Shown: positions 1-12,427, counted from the first letter of the stretch. The stretch is DNA of 64,000 bases from Buxus sempervirens (GCA_947561395.2 OX387183.1:56465915-56529914), one strand, 5' to 3'. The notes: generated by a model from the sequence alone, not told the origin. Numbers and translations are program-made.

Positions 1-1108
1 CGAAAAACGTATGGAGGTGCGCCTAGCTACCATACCTTTTCATCGTACTGGGGGATATTTAACGTTCGAGTTTAGAAATCTGAAACCACATTCAAAAATT
101 TAAATTTCTGGTTCAGAAGCTGAAACTAGATTTTGATTCTGGTTTGAGATGTTTTGGGGCACTTTAGAATCTGAAATTATCTCATCTCTCTTTCACGGTC
201 TAAGCCTTTCCGTGGACTTGCTTCGGTCTCGATCGATCCCAGCTGGCTCCCAGCTCGTTGCTGTCTCTTTAAAGCTCTTTGTTTCTACAACTCATTTTCA
301 TGTTTTGAGGATTGATTCCACAGTTAAATGACCATTGCACATAAAAATTTAAGCTATATAATAGGTGAACATTTTCATGAACATCCTGTATACAAATAAA
401 TGTCAAGACCAACTTGCCCTCGGGAGTTCCGATACGTATTAAACTTAATTTTAAGTGTAATGGTCGTTTAACATCCATAGTTTCGAACTGTCAAGCTCTT
501 TGTTTAAGTTTTCGATAATGGAGAAATGAAGAAAATGAAGGAGGAAGAAAAGGGAGAGAGAGAGATAGCCAGAAGAAAGAAGAAGAAAAGCAGAAGGACG
601 GATTGATCATTGAACAGGCCGGTAAGGTAATGTTTGGGACCCAGAGCCATTAATCTTTTCTTCTTGGAATATTATGAGTGGATTCAGTCAACATGATGAT
701 TAGATATCATCCCGAATGGATGGAACAAGAATAGATTTCGTGTGGATAGTAACAGATAGAAGATCGTATAAAGTAGCAATGGTTGAGGTTAACGTGTGTC
801 GCCTTAAATGCCGTAAGTAAAATCAATTTCCGTGTTTCCTGTATATCAACACGTACTTGTCATGCATGCAAGGCTGCAGGAACTTTTTTGCAGGCGATCG
901 TAACTTCACCATTAATGGAACTTAATACAAATTCAACATACACTACTAAAAACAAATCGAAAACAGATAACAACAACAAGCTTCTTGTGACTCAAATGGG
1001 AAAAGGATCAAATATATGACGAAAAAGGGGTAAAAAAATGAGAGAGAGAAAGAGAAGCTTAACAATGGTCGAAGAGCTAGAGAAAGCTTAACAATGGTCG
1101 AATAGATC
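1..1108. other. intergenic, no gene recognised
   Basis: Short open frames here have no recognisable protein similarity and no coding character. There are purine-rich GA runs around 540-600. The last part (about 1020-1108) should hold the 3' untranslated region of the KCS gene that is read leftward into it. I see no transposon ends. Confidence 0.5.
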
Positions 1109-2500
1109 TTAAATGTGGGTCTTAACGACGTCGTCAAAGTTTTCTTGGTTCAGATCATAGACCCAACTGAACTTCTCAACGTAAGGGTTGATTAGAACCT
1201 GAGGAGGGTAATTATCAATACAATCCTTCCAAACATTCTTGTCGTCCAAGTCTCTCACTACCTCCCACAAGCAACTGTTACAAAAGAAACCAGATCCGAA
1301 GCTTAACATCAGCAATCTATCTCCCTTCTTCAGTCTCTTCTTGGCTTCCATGTAACCGAACACGTACCACAGACTACTGGCTGAAGTGTTCCCAAAGCGA
1401 TGAAGTGTCATCCTAGCTGGCTCCAAATCTCGCAGACTCAGATCCATGCTCTTCCCTGTCCCGTCGAGCACTGCAGCTCCACCTGTGTGAATGCAGAAAT
1501 GTTCAACGCCGGCCTTCAAAATAGCACCTTCTTTGCCATCGCCTTTCATGGTGCTCCCCTTCTTGCGTCGAAAGCGGGATTTTACAAGGTAATGAATCAG
1601 AACGCTTAATGGCAGAACCTTAGGTGCTAGTTCTGTAAGGTTATCGACGAAAGTTCGAGCTGCAGCCTTGAGAAGTGGCCTGCCAAGATAGAACCCTTTG
1701 TACCCGAGCTCATCTTCCTGTTGCATGCAACAGCCGTAGGCTTCATCATCACCATGTTGTGTTCGGATGAGGCACTTCAATCGCAGCAAGGCTCGATGTC
1801 TCTGAGCCCTATCGTTGGTTAAGAGGATCGCACAGCCTCCGGACCGGAACAAACAGTTGGTGAGCATCATAGATCTGTTTGTGCCGGAGTACCAGTTCGT
1901 AGCGATAGATTCAGAGGAAACAACAAGTGCAAGTGCTCTCTTGTGAAGCTTGAAGATGTTTCTGACAATATCAATGGAGATAAGGTTGGCACTGCAGCCC
2001 ATCCCGGAGAGGTTGTACGCTTTAATGTCCTCCCTCATCTTGTACTGGTTGATAATCCTGGCAGTGAAGGAGGGTGTAGGAGAGAACATCGATATGTTCA
2101 CCACAAGTATGTCGATCTCAGATGGGGAGACTCCTGTCTTGGTGAAGAGCCTGGCTATGGACTCGCTGAAGAACTCCTCTATTTCTAAGAGCCCATCTTC
2201 GAGAGTGGGAGATTCTTCTCGTCCGGAGATAACATTTCTGGGCGCGTAAGATTCTTCACCAATGCCGGAACTGACGGTGGTCTTCAGAAGAAACTTGAAT
2301 TCCTCATGACCTAAGTTCTTGGTTCGCATCATAATTTTGCTGCAGAAGTCGGTGTCGACCTTTCTATCATCACTGGGCTTATAGCACTCATAAGCTATTA
2401 TGTAGCAGCCTTGGTGTCTCCATTGGTGAAGGAACTTCCAGGAGAGGAAGAAGAGGGCGAGGAGAGGAAACACAGCGCACAGTACCATAAGAGCCTCCAT
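1109..2500 (-). CDS. KCS: 3-ketoacyl-CoA synthase (KCS3/KCS12-like)
   Basis: Condensing enzyme of the endoplasmic reticulum fatty-acid elongase: joins malonyl-CoA to a long-chain acyl-CoA, the first step toward very-long-chain fatty acids for waxes, cutin/suberin and sphingolipids. The 463-residue frame is uninterrupted. A hydrophobic N-terminal segment (about 5-22) is the membrane anchor. The FAE1/CUT1-type domain follows, with nucleophile Cys169 in GMGCSAN, His338 in CIHTGG and Asn371 in HRFGNTS; the spacing (202 and 33 residues) matches the family triad. Length and the N-terminal CYIIAYECYKPSDDR block resemble the KCS3/KCS12 branch (about 475 residues) more than CER6 or FAE1. A TATA-like CATATAA lies near 2611-2617 on the minus strand. 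The start is the first Met before the anchor. No defects seen; the exact paralog is uncertain. Confidence 0.93.
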   Translation of the reverse strand: MEALMVLCAVFPLLALFFLSWKFLHQWRHQGCYIIAYECYKPSDDRKVDTDFCSKIMMRTKNLGHEEFKFLLKTTVSSGIGEESYAPRNVISGREESPTLEDGLLEIEEFFSESIARLFTKTGVSPSEIDILVVNISMFSPTPSFTARIINQYKMREDIKAYNLSGMGCSANLISIDIVRNIFKLHKRALALVVSSESIATNWYSGTNRSMMLTNCLFRSGGCAILLTNDRAQRHRALLRLKCLIRTQHGDDEAYGCCMQQEDELGYKGFYLGRPLLKAAARTFVDNLTELAPKVLPLSVLIHYLVKSRFRRKKGSTMKGDGKEGAILKAGVEHFCIHTGGAAVLDGTGKSMDLSLRDLEPARMTLHRFGNTSASSLWYVFGYMEAKKRLKKGDRLLMLSFGSGFFCNSCLWEVVRDLDDKNVWKDCIDNYPPQVLINPYVEKFSWVYDLNQENFDDVVKTHI

Positions 2501-3524
2501 TAATGGAGATCAGCAACTGAGAGAGAGAGAGAGAAAGATAGATAGATGGGAGTAGTTTTTTCTCTCTTTTTCTGTTCTTCTGTCTGTTGACAGAGTCTCC
2601 ATGATAACCATTATATGGGGAAGGGAGATGATTGTCATTTCAATCTCCATGCCACCGACTCCCACCTAACTGTTGGGTTGGCGTCGGCGTAAAAAACCAT
2701 TTACAGCACTTCAAGGTCGAGCATTCATCGAAAGAGACCGAATCCTCCAAAGGTCAGGCCGTGGTTCTATACTGACGTGAACAGGCTGGGCGTGTTTTAA
2801 ATTTTCCACCAGCTCGTACGTCAGTTAGGTCGCAGTCTTTACTCTTTATTTCTTTTGTTGAGGTTGATTAGTTACAAAGTCGTTAATGTGGCGAAAGGTG
2901 AATTGGAACGGTGCTTCTAATGGCTTCTCAGGTCTTTAATTGCACTTTTACGATTGAAAAATAGTAGACGGAGACGGGACATGACGAATCTTGGCCGACG
3001 ACAACTAGGGCTGTCTAGCCAGTGTCTATCAAGCAGGAAACAAAGCTTGAGATTGATGGTAAGTCTCGTCAGTCGAGCTTGAGTTTTGAAAAACTCTCGT
3101 CTATTTGACAAGCCTCAGCCAATCTAAATTACAATGAAAGCTGGTTCACTTGCTTTATTTTATGATGAACTTATAGCTCCATGTTGTTCATAATTAAAGA
3201 TAAAATATTATTGACTTCTTACAAATAATTTTGATTAAGGCAATGAACATTGTAGATATATAATCTCAAAAGTTAAATTTTGTCCTTCCCCTTATTTGAA
3301 ATATTTATCATTCGGTAGAAAAATAACCTGTTGATATGTATCTGGGTTTGTTGACATTGAGATAATTCAAATATTATTCAGTAGCAAATATATAAAATAA
3401 TATGTGGGATACTTTTAAATATTATTCAATAGAAACAAAGCAAAATAATATTTAGGTTTTCTCATATGTGGGATAAGTCAAAATAATATTTAGGTTTCCT
3501 GTATGTATGTCGGATCACTTTCTG

Positions 3525-3675
3525 TGGTGGCTCTATCTGCAGCCTTTAAAGTGAAGTCTCAACATGATGTAAACACGTGTCATGTGATTAAAAATTGTGA
3601 GTTGCGTGTTTGTATCCACAGGATACGTGTTTGCATCTTGTGGAGGCTTCACTTAAGGGTTGCAGATAGAGCAAC
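3525..3675. repeat. imperfect hairpin (MITE-like)
   Basis: Two arms of about 50 bases are reverse complements with a few mismatches. The left arm has GGCTCTATCTGCAGCC and AAACACGT; the right arm has ACGTGTTTGCATC and GGTTGCAGATAGAGC. The single RNA strand would fold into a long stem. The CTCTATCTGCAG core also occurs in the small hairpins bounding the large inverted repeat at 13.8-16.6 kb, so the two may share ancestry. No target duplication was identified. Confidence 0.6.
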
Positions 3676-5355
3676 TTCAGGATGTGAATTGTATGTGAGA
3701 TACTTGAAATATCATTGATTGGTAGGAAAAAAACAAAAACGGAATGATATTTTAAGTAAGGGAAAGGCGAACTCAGACTACTGAGATTATGAAAGTGTAT
3801 ATTACCTTAATGTAAGTTATTTTTTGAAAAGTTTCCCTCTTCTGCAAATAGAGGTAGGGCCTATTAATCAATGGGTGTTATTATGGATACCATGCATGCA
3901 AGAAGATTCTCTTGCGGATATGTTTCCCAAAATTTAATGAGCTTCAGGGGGCATAGTCCTTCCCCAAACTTTATAAGCATAAGTGACAGCTTGGCTCAAC
4001 TCACCAGTCTCACCTTCTTCACAGTTGGTAACTAAGTTTTCTTATTATTCTTTGAAAGCCACATCGGAAATTATTAAGTGAAACATGAAAAAGGAAAGTG
4101 TAGAAACATGAGGAAATCTTAAAAAGTTAATTTTTAAAGAGGTCTATTTATTTTTGTTCTTCTTAAAGGGATTGCAACGAAAAAAAAAACTTGAAGGGAT
4201 TGCAACGAACGAAGGTAGGGGAAGCATTTTATGGTTTCATTTATGCTGGTCATCAACCGATCGACAGTCGACTGCCAAGAAGTTGTAATTAACTACAGCC
4301 AAGGGACGATGTCAGGGTTTTGGTACGTACAGATCACATTTAATCCCGCCACTCCATATTGGTCAGTAGTTACACTCGTCCAGTTAGTCTTCTACGCTTG
4401 AAGCTTGTCATGAACTCGGTAGCATTGAACGTTGGATTCAGGGAGGTGTCACTCAAACCATGGTTAACTGTTTTTCTGGTCAAATTCGGATCTGAAAAAA
4501 TAGATCCGTTTATAGTAGGATTTCGAATTAGGGTTTTCACATATGTGTTTGTAATTTTTAAACATGCTGAAAGGTGACTAACTAATTTAAGAAACTATAA
4601 TAGAATTGATGTGTTATTTAGCAGACTTTTTAAATAAAAAAAAAAGGGACCTATTTAATCGGATTCGAGTACGGATTTCATAAATATATTCGGATTCTAA
4701 CACAATAACCTCTATGGTGGATCCGTTAATCAGATTCAAATATGGTTAAACTTGATCGGATTAATGGGAATCTTAATCGGATATTTAATCCTAATGGGAG
4801 TCACATTTACAGCCCTAAACTACCTTCCCTTTGGATCTTAGATGGCTATGAAGTGTGGGATGTTTAATGGGCTGGTAGCCCGCGTGTAGGACAGGCATGA
4901 CAGGCTTATAAGATCTGGATATGAAGTGTGGGCTAGAACATGCGAGCCAATGGCCCATTTAGGCACAGCATAGTCATGTGCATGCCAAGTCAGCCTACAT
5001 TCGAGCATGCGTGATGCATTAAGAATATATTTAAAATTTTTTTTTGTAATAAAAGGCCTTCAAAAGCCTTCTCCTCCAATTTTATCCGCCTAAAAGTAAA
5101 AAAAAAAAAAAAAAAAAGACCTAGTTTAGAAGGTTAAATTGGTAGCTCTTAGAATTGCTAAATAACAGTCACATTTAAGAATAAAAGTGGAAAAAGCCAA
5201 TTAAAAATGCCTATAAACAGCCTTAAACCTTCTCATTTTAAACTACACTCATCTTCTACTCTCTTTCATATTCTAAAGCCTTCAAGATTAGATTCTTTAG
5301 CATCTTAATTGTAAATTTGCTTTTATATTAAATTCCTCAAGCATCAAAATTGATA

Positions 5356-5785
5356 GGGTAAATTACACTTACCTCCCTTGAGGTATGCTATAATTACACT
5401 TACCTCCCTTGAGGTTTCTGAAATAACACTTTCCCCCCTTGAGATTTGTGTATGGGTCAAAATAACACTTTTTCATTAAAGTTTTCCGTCAAAACAATAG
5501 TGATAGTTAGTAAAATAATTTTAACTGGACAAGAACCCCTTCATAAAGATGAGAACAAAAATTTTAATGGCTTAAGGCATAACTATCATTTAACTTAAAT
5601 GGGGGTAATCTTGTCCAGTTCAAATTATTTTACTAACTATCACTACTGTTTTGACGGAAACTTCAATGAAAGAGTGTTATTTTGACCCATACACAAATCT
5701 CAAGGGAGAAAGTGTTATTTCAGAAACCTCAAGGGAGGTAAGTGTAATTATAGCATACCTCAAGGGAGTTAAGTGTAATTTACCC
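5356..5785. mobile_element. MULE-type MITE with long TIRs and 9-bp TSD
   Basis: 430-bp element starting GGGTAAATTACACTTACCTC and ending in the reverse complement, with terminal inverted repeats approaching 190 bases. Each arm itself holds a direct repeat of the CTTACCTCCCTTGAGG motif. It is flanked by perfect 9-bp direct repeats AAATTGATA (5347-5355 and 5786-5794). A 9-bp duplication with long TIRs is characteristic of Mutator-like elements. It has no coding capacity; the open frame at 5651-5893 lies within it and is spurious. Confidence 0.9.
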
Positions 5786-6521
5786 AAATTGATAAGTAGA
5801 GAGTACGGGAATTTAAATCAAGAACCGGCCCAAGCTTCAAGTTTGGAAGTATTTTTCCTATTTAATTTTAAGATAATAATTCTTTATCAATAAAATTTAT
5901 TTTTTATTGACATTTTTTTACATAAATGTCCTTTAGATTATCATTTTTTTAATTTACATTTTGTATTTTTTATTTATTGAATGGGATGGAGGCAGGGCCA
6001 GCAGGCTGCTGGTTTGACAGGAATGAGATCATCTATCTAATAGTTGCTTGTCACATGAGCAAACAACTTGATAAAATAAATAAAAAAGAAAAGTTTCAAT
6101 TTTCAAAGCAGAAGAAAGAAAAGTTAAATATTTTTTTTTACCTTCTTTTATTGAAGTTGTTTGCCCACATGGCAAGGAAGTATTTGATACGGTTGAACTT
6201 TCTAACGGGTCTAACTCTAAATGATCTAAATCCGGTTTGAAAAGCGAGTGTAAGGTGTAACTGTTAAGAGAGGGGGAAGGAGGCACGTAAGCATCGAGTG
6301 CTTCAGTTTCTAAGAAGTTTAAAGTAATGTGAAGCTTCGCCATTAATTGGGAACGAATGTTACAATTGCTGTAAGTTTGTAACGACACTCGCAAGAGTCG
6401 GAACTGTTGGAACGGCTCTTTTCCTCTTCACAGTACCGTTTTGTTTGGTTTCAGTTTAAATATAACCCGCCAAATCCAAGTACCGCCCACCGAGATCACC
6501 TGCACAGCAACTATAACCAAT

Positions 6522-9500
6522 ATGACGTTCCTGTCTTACGCTCACGTCGACTGCAGCTTGAGAGCTCTGGCTGCACAGGCCCAGGGTTTTGGCCGATTTG
6601 CCGTCGGCGGCCTTCACGGTCCGCTTTATCGCGTTACCACGTTATCAGGTCTTCTTTTTATCCCCCATTTTTTTTTTCCTGATTTCTTTTGGCATTTCAT
6701 GATGACAATATTAGGTTTAGGGTTGTTTTATTATGATGTCAATGTGTTTCTGTTTAAAAGCAAGAAGAATGAAATTCTTGGTTTTCGGTTTCGTACTTCG
6801 AATTTTGTTGCAACAGGTGCCAAATTGGATGCTTTGGTTTCGCTGTTCTGTATCTCATTTGGGTTTCTGAAATCTATAATTCGCTACTTAAAGTAAGTAT
6901 TGAATAGAGTTTCGCAGATTACACTTCACATCATGGAAGAATTGGTGAAGGATTGAATTTGGAGCATAATCTTGCGTTACAAAACAGGGATTTCGAGAGG
7001 CAAGCCTTAGAAGTGTTCATTGAGCTTACGCCTTTGTCGGATCATATTGAGGGATATTAACCCATCATGTGTTTGAATGTATAGTTAGAAACAAGTCTGC
7101 AATTTGAGTTATATTTTGAGGGTTCTTAACTAATCCCGACAGTGAATTTTATTAAAAAAAATCTGGCTCTTGTGTTGTTGCTAGGTTTTCTGTGGATTTC
7201 AAATTGGGAATGTCTAATCCCAAAATCTGGCTCTTATGCTGTTAATATTTTACAGCTAATTTCAATATTAAGTTTTAATTTTAATGACCAGTTTGATTGA
7301 TGTCTTTATGCATGTCCTCTTTACTGTAAATTAGGTACCTACCTATGACAATCTTCATGGCCTTGTTCTGTGTTTGTAGACGATGGGCCAGGTTCACTTC
7401 GTGAGGGATGCCGAGTACAAGAACCCCTCTGGATTGTCTTTGAAGTGTCAGGCACAATTGAACTTTCATCATTCCTGAATGTGTCATCTTATAAGACTAT
7501 CGATGGCCGGGGCCAAAGGATTACACTCACTGGAAAGGGAATGAGGCTCAATGAATGTGAACATGTAATTATTTGCAATCTGGAGTTCAATGGTGGCAGA
7601 GGACATGATGTTGATGCTATTCAAATAAAACCCAATTCGAGGCACATATGGATAGACCGCTGCAGCTTGCATGATTTTGACGATGGATTAATAGATATAT
7701 CTCGTGAAAGCACAGACATTACTGTTTCTAGGTGATTTTATCTTTCCATTTTACACAGTTGAACTTACCTGTAAGTTTATAGTTAGTCCTGATAATTTTA
7801 ATTTTTGTCACTAGGTGTCACTTTTCACAGCATAACAAGGCGATGCTTATTGGAGCAGATCCCAGTAATACCGGTGATAGATGCATTCGTGTGACTATTC
7901 ACCACTGCTTTTTTGATGGAACTCGACAACGGCACCCTCGTGTTAGATTTGGGAAGGTTCATTTATACAACAATTACACCAGAAATTGGGGTATATACGC
8001 TGTTTGTGCTAGTGTAGAATCAAAGGTAGTGTGGATTTTTAGCATGTTTTAATTTCATTTACAAATGCTTTTAACACAAGCATCTATTTCAAATTGGTAA
8101 TTCTACAATTTTCTTGATCTAGCCTTTTTTCTTTTCAATCTTTTTGCATTGCTGTTAGATATACTCCCAGTGCAATATATATGAAGCCGGACAAAAGAAA
8201 GTAGCCTTCAAGTATCTTACAGAAAAGGTAAATTTCTTTAATTTTTGTTTTCTACCATGTATAAAGATGAATTCTTTGGTGATCATTCTAGAGGATTGCA
8301 TGGAGGAAAATGTGCTGATTTCATTATGAAAAATTGGGAGGGATATGAGTTGAAATTAAAATAGGATACAGTTCCAGTGCATACTCCAACAAGGTAGTAA
8401 ATGATTTAGTAAAACCCATATTTATGTAGGTGCATCCAATAAACGATTTGGTAAGCCATTTAGAGGTGCTGTTTTATCTATGCATATGAATGTAGGAGAT
8501 TGCTATGCAGAACCAACCATCAAGGGATAAATATCATGAATTGTAGAATAGAAGAATGGGAGAGTGCTACACAGTAGATTTTAAGACGAATAGGATATTA
8601 GAAACTTGTAGTCAGCTTGGTTGGTATAGTGTGACCACTTGATTTGCCGGCCTAGTTCTTTTTTCCCCTTTATGGTTAGTATGTCTTTATCAAATCTATG
8701 TATGTGGTTCAGACAAGAATCTACCAAATCTATATAACAGACTTGAATAATCATACAAAATCTTGATCTCTGGATGACTAACCAAATTGCTGCTATCATG
8801 CTTTATTTATTTATTCTTAGGCAAAGATTCATTTTCTGATTTTTTATAAGTTTTTTGTTCCTTTGATACTCTTTATTTTATTTATTTTTTAATGAAACAA
8901 AGAATTATTTAGAAGTAAATGATTAATAAGGTAATGGGTGACTGGAAATTTATCATTCAAACTTAGTGATCTTTCCAACTGGATAACAGTTCATACAGGG
9001 TGGAAACAATAATCCAATCTAAATGTTGAGTTGTGATAAATGTATCAAACTTATCGAATTTAAAAATTGGAAAATAGGCTTCATTTTTTTTTTCTCCTTT
9101 TCAATGTGTTCCAAAAGACATCTACTTTCTTATCTGGTCTGTTAAGCAGGAAAATGTAAACCAGTGAACTCTAGCTTGAAACTTGGCAGCCACATAAACT
9201 TCATCTACCAAGTAGTTCTTGTATATGGCCTTTTAAAATTCTGGGGATGTGGAATCCCAACCTTAGGATATCAAAAATTCTTTAATAGCATGACAATAGA
9301 ACAGGGCTAACATCCACAAACTTGCACTCTAATACAGCATAATTTTCAACTTTCAATCTTGTCTATCACATCTCCTATGGTGTTTACCCATTTAAGTATA
9401 AGCACTGGAAAGATTTTTTATTTGCCTTTTAAATCACAATCAGGCACCACAAATCATGCGATTACCTGGTGTGAGTTGCAGTACCATTTTGTATGGTCTG

Positions 9501-9975
9501 CAAGTGTTTTTGCCATCTGCAGGGCATAAATAACCAAAGTGAACCACATCCTTACATCCTCACGGGATGAACAAAACACCATACACAAAACCATTTTTTG
9601 TTCTGTTATTTTATTTTTCCATTTGGGTTAGTTCCTGGACACTGAAATTGCTTCTGTGCATCAAGTCCCAACCCAAAGTGGGTTTCCATCAGGGTATTTA
9701 CATAATAACATTGTATCCTCTGCTATTGTGATGGTTCTTAGGCTGCAGACCAAGAAGAGCCCAGCTCTGGCTGCATAAGGTCTGAAGGGGACTTGTTCCT
9801 TAATGGAGCTCAGGCATGTTTCAGCGAGGAAAGCATCTTCCATCCAACTGAATACTACCCAACATGGACAATGGAAGCTCCATCGGATGCTCTAAAAGAG
9901 TCTCTCCAACAATGTACTGGATGGCAACCAGTTTCAAGGCCCCCAGAGCAGACTCTGGTTGTGGAGCAGACTTAG
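6522..9975 (+). CDS. pectate lyase (polysaccharide lyase family 1), five exons
   Basis: Predicted pectate lyase, cleaving de-esterified homogalacturonan by beta-elimination with calcium. Exons I assembled: 6522-6648, 7380-7731, 7815-8025, 8159-8227, 9742-9975; all introns are GT-AG and the sum (993 nt) gives 330 residues plus stop in one frame. Visible motifs: DDGPGSLREG (43-52), IDGRGQR (83-89), WIDRCSL (133-139) with a candidate calcium-ligand Asp, and RxPxxR at 199-204 (QRHPRVRFG) holding the catalytic arginine. There is no signal peptide: Met-1 leads straight into MTFLSYAHVDCSLRALA, like the remembered At3g55140-type subfamily, so secretion is not evident. An in-frame Met at 6441 would add 27 unrelated residues and was rejected. 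Intron 4 is 1.5 kb. The gene converges on EXO70H, whose stop is 385 bp away. Confidence 0.92.
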
Positions 9976-10359
9976 CTCAATGTATATTCAATTCCCCTTA
10001 TTTATTCCTCCATTTTTTTCCCTTTCTGTTTACAGGTGTTTAGCTACAGACAATTTTTGTTTTATGTTGATGGATATTATATCTCTATATCATTGTCTAG
10101 TATCCAAATTATTTATTTTATGATTCTTGTGTGTTTAAAAAGTGGTTTATATGTGGGTTAGGTATGCATAGGCAATCAATCAAATTCCCTTCTTAACCAT
10201 AATCTTTATTTTAAGATTCAAATTTCCTTTACAACCAGTCGCCATATATGTTTACAAACTCTTCAATTTTGTGCATACATACAAACAAGTACATACAGAA
10301 AACTGCCGAAGCGCCGGCGATCAAACGCCAAAAATGTCCGACTGTCTCACCCGAGGCTC
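9976..10359. other. convergent 3' spacer
   Basis: Holds the 3' untranslated regions of pectate lyase (+) and EXO70H copy 1 (-). The left edge of the tandem duplication falls at about 9999. A second copy of this sequence (from 24216) precedes EXO70H copy 2 but has no lyase beside it. Confidence 0.6.
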
Positions 10360-12246
10360 TCAGTGGGACCGCCGACCTCGCTGACGCGGAGAAGAGGACG
10401 ACGAAGTGCTTCCGGAAACAGTCGTCCCGTAAAGCAAGTCCGACAGGTAATTGTCCAGATCGTCGGGGGCAAACTTGATCAAAACATCCAAATTCCTTTC
10501 TCTCCTCAAAGTTACCCGATACTTGTCGTAGAAAACCCGATATGCCGGCACGAGTTTCCTGGCGATGGACATTTTAATCTCGTCCCGGAGCTTTCCGTCC
10601 GGTACGACCCAGGAACTCTGCTTCCGATACGCTTGTTCGAATTCCGAGTTGAATCTTCTGAAGCACTCCTTCGCCTCCTCGACCGAAATCATGGCCCTCG
10701 GATTTCCCGGCAACGTCGCGTAGACCTTGCTCCAACCCATTCGCTCGTAGTTCACTGCGTACTGTTTCAACTTAAGTTCGTGCTTCGATATCCAATCGTC
10801 GCCGAGGAGGGACAGGAGATTGGACGAACGGACCTTCTCGATCACGTACTGGAGATTGTTCGCCAGGAAAAGATAAGACAAGGAGACATCTTTGTACAGC
10901 TCGGCCTTGACGTCGAGCTTGCAGAGGAGAACGAGTACGATCCAAGCAATTTGGACGGAAATGGGCGACGTCATATCGTCTTCGGAGCTCAGACTCGGTA
11001 AGTAAGATTCCGGCAGCGGGGCTTGCACCGGCGAGGGCCAATCTACAATAATATCGGAGAGAATTCCTCTGTAATCGCCGAGAAAGACTATGTAATTCAT
11101 GACGTATCCGGTCAGAGGATGGAGTCCGCCGCCCGGAATGGGAGATTTCGACGAGTCCTTCTGAATTGCCGATTCGAAGTCCGATAGCGTCGTCCGCACC
11201 GCCTCACCGAGTCTCAGGAGTGAGGTGAGTGCTTGTGATCTTACCGTGATTGTTGATTCAAGGGCGAAGATTGATTCGATCTCCTGCCAGAGGCCGGAGA
11301 TGGCCTCGTACAGGTCGAGTATACGGAACATCTTCTCTGGAGATTTCTTGGTCTTCGAGACAGATTCGGGGAATGAAAAGAGAATGAGAGCTCCTTCTTT
11401 TGAGATCTCCGAGAAAACAGATTCGCTGATTGACGGCGAGGAGGAAAAGACGTGGTCACAAAGAATCCTCTCGCCGTAGAAGAGCGTCTTGACGGCGACC
11501 TTCACGGCGTTCAGCCAATATTTGATCTTGAGCTCGAGAACTTCCCAATCCATTTTCTGAATCTTAGAAGAACTCCACCGCTCAACTCCAAGGCGATAGA
11601 TGCCTTCGTCGACGATCGACTTTCTGATAATTTTGTAGATCTTGACGCACTCTTTACCATAACCGGACGAAATCATACAATCAGCAATATATTTGAGGTC
11701 CGACATGGCCTGGGACGACACTTGCTCAACTTCAGAGATAGATTCACCGGCCTCCTGAATTTCGTCTTCCGATCCGGCAGCATCTTCGTAACTCGAAACG
11801 CTCGATCTCGCAGACGTGACGGACGATCGAAGCGAGACAGATTCAGGATCCAGATGATCCCGATTGGCGGAGAGAATCTGATAGAATTCTTTCTCGAGCC
11901 TTTTCATAGCGGTCTGCATCAAGTTCTGAGCGCGAATGAGCTTCTCGGAGCTCGAATTCTCAGAAACGAAGAAATGCATAGCTTTCTGTAGGTTCCTGAC
12001 GCATTTGATAAACTCGAAGGCTTCTCTTCGGCTTTCATGGAAGAGCGATGTGACCTTAGCATAGGTAGAACCATTGGGATCCCATTTAGTGATAATCGAG
12101 CTTGCGATTTCGAGATTTTCTTCCATCATCGATTCGGAGAAGGTGCGGAGGGGACTGGAAGGAGCGGATCGCAAGGGTGAAGGACATGAAGACGATGAGG
12201 TCTTGGAAGAAAAGGAGAAGATACTCCGCAGTCCTTTTCTCGGCAT
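10360..12246 (-). CDS. EXO70H: exocyst subunit EXO70, H-clade (copy 1)
   Basis: Subunit of the exocyst, which tethers secretory vesicles at the plasma membrane; plant EXO70s are greatly expanded and the H clade is linked to specialised wall deposition and defence. Intronless frame of 628 residues, typical of the clade. The N-terminus is Ser-rich (11-40); a helical region follows (about 45-250); the conserved C-terminal Exo70 domain runs about 230-605, with LHPLTxYVMNY (375-385), ERMGWSKVYA (501-510) and a final DLLYGT block. The C-terminal tail is Ser/Arg-rich. Residue 380 is Gly where copy 2 has Arg and where I remember Arg as the family norm. Start chosen at the only Met preceding the Ser-rich leader, shared by both copies. 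A TATA box lies at 12428-12435. Confidence 0.95.
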   Translation of the reverse strand: MPRKGLRSIFSFSSKTSSSSCPSPLRSAPSSPLRTFSESMMEENLEIASSIITKWDPNGSTYAKVTSLFHESRREAFEFIKCVRNLQKAMHFFVSENSSSEKLIRAQNLMQTAMKRLEKEFYQILSANRDHLDPESVSLRSSVTSARSSVSSYEDAAGSEDEIQEAGESISEVEQVSSQAMSDLKYIADCMISSGYGKECVKIYKIIRKSIVDEGIYRLGVERWSSSKIQKMDWEVLELKIKYWLNAVKVAVKTLFYGERILCDHVFSSSPSISESVFSEISKEGALILFSFPESVSKTKKSPEKMFRILDLYEAISGLWQEIESIFALESTITVRSQALTSLLRLGEAVRTTLSDFESAIQKDSSKSPIPGGGLHPLTGYVMNYIVFLGDYRGILSDIIVDWPSPVQAPLPESYLPSLSSEDDMTSPISVQIAWIVLVLLCKLDVKAELYKDVSLSYLFLANNLQYVIEKVRSSNLLSLLGDDWISKHELKLKQYAVNYERMGWSKVYATLPGNPRAMISVEEAKECFRRFNSEFEQAYRKQSSWVVPDGKLRDEIKMSIARKLVPAYRVFYDKYRVTLRRERNLDVLIKFAPDDLDNYLSDLLYGTTVSGSTSSSSSPRQRGRRSH

Positions 12247-12427
12247 TAAAATTTCTCAATCTGAGTTTCGGAATATAGGAAGAAAAATTCAGAAAATGCT
12301 TCTTCTTGCTGTTCTTCGTTTTCCTGTGATTCGGGGTGGGAGGAGGGAAGAAGAAAGCAACTTTGGGGTTTGTCTCTCTTGCTTTGGATCGATGCTTGAT
12401 GTTTAGGGAGCCCTCGGAGGGGTCGGG

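Larger units (their letters stand above)
2501..6521. other. intergenic between KCS and pectate lyase
   Basis: Divergent promoter space: KCS is read left and pectate lyase right. It is AT-rich and carries two recognisable repeats (hairpin at 3525-3675, MULE-type MITE at 5356-5785) plus an A-run near 5097-5116. I see no protein-coding gene. The last few hundred bases before 6522 should contain the pectate lyase promoter and 5' untranslated region. Confidence 0.55.

Noticed and set aside
5651-5893. 80-residue frame
   Set aside because: Lies mostly in the inverted arm of a MULE-type MITE.
6029-6394. 121-residue minus-strand frame upstream of pectate lyase
   Set aside because: No recognisable domain, low-complexity composition, and it overlaps the expected pectate lyase promoter or leader.
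10363-12406. Long plus-strand open frames (up to 212 residues) opposite EXO70H, and the same at 24544-26575
   Set aside because: They are antisense shadows of the EXO70H coding strand, with no family similarity of their own.
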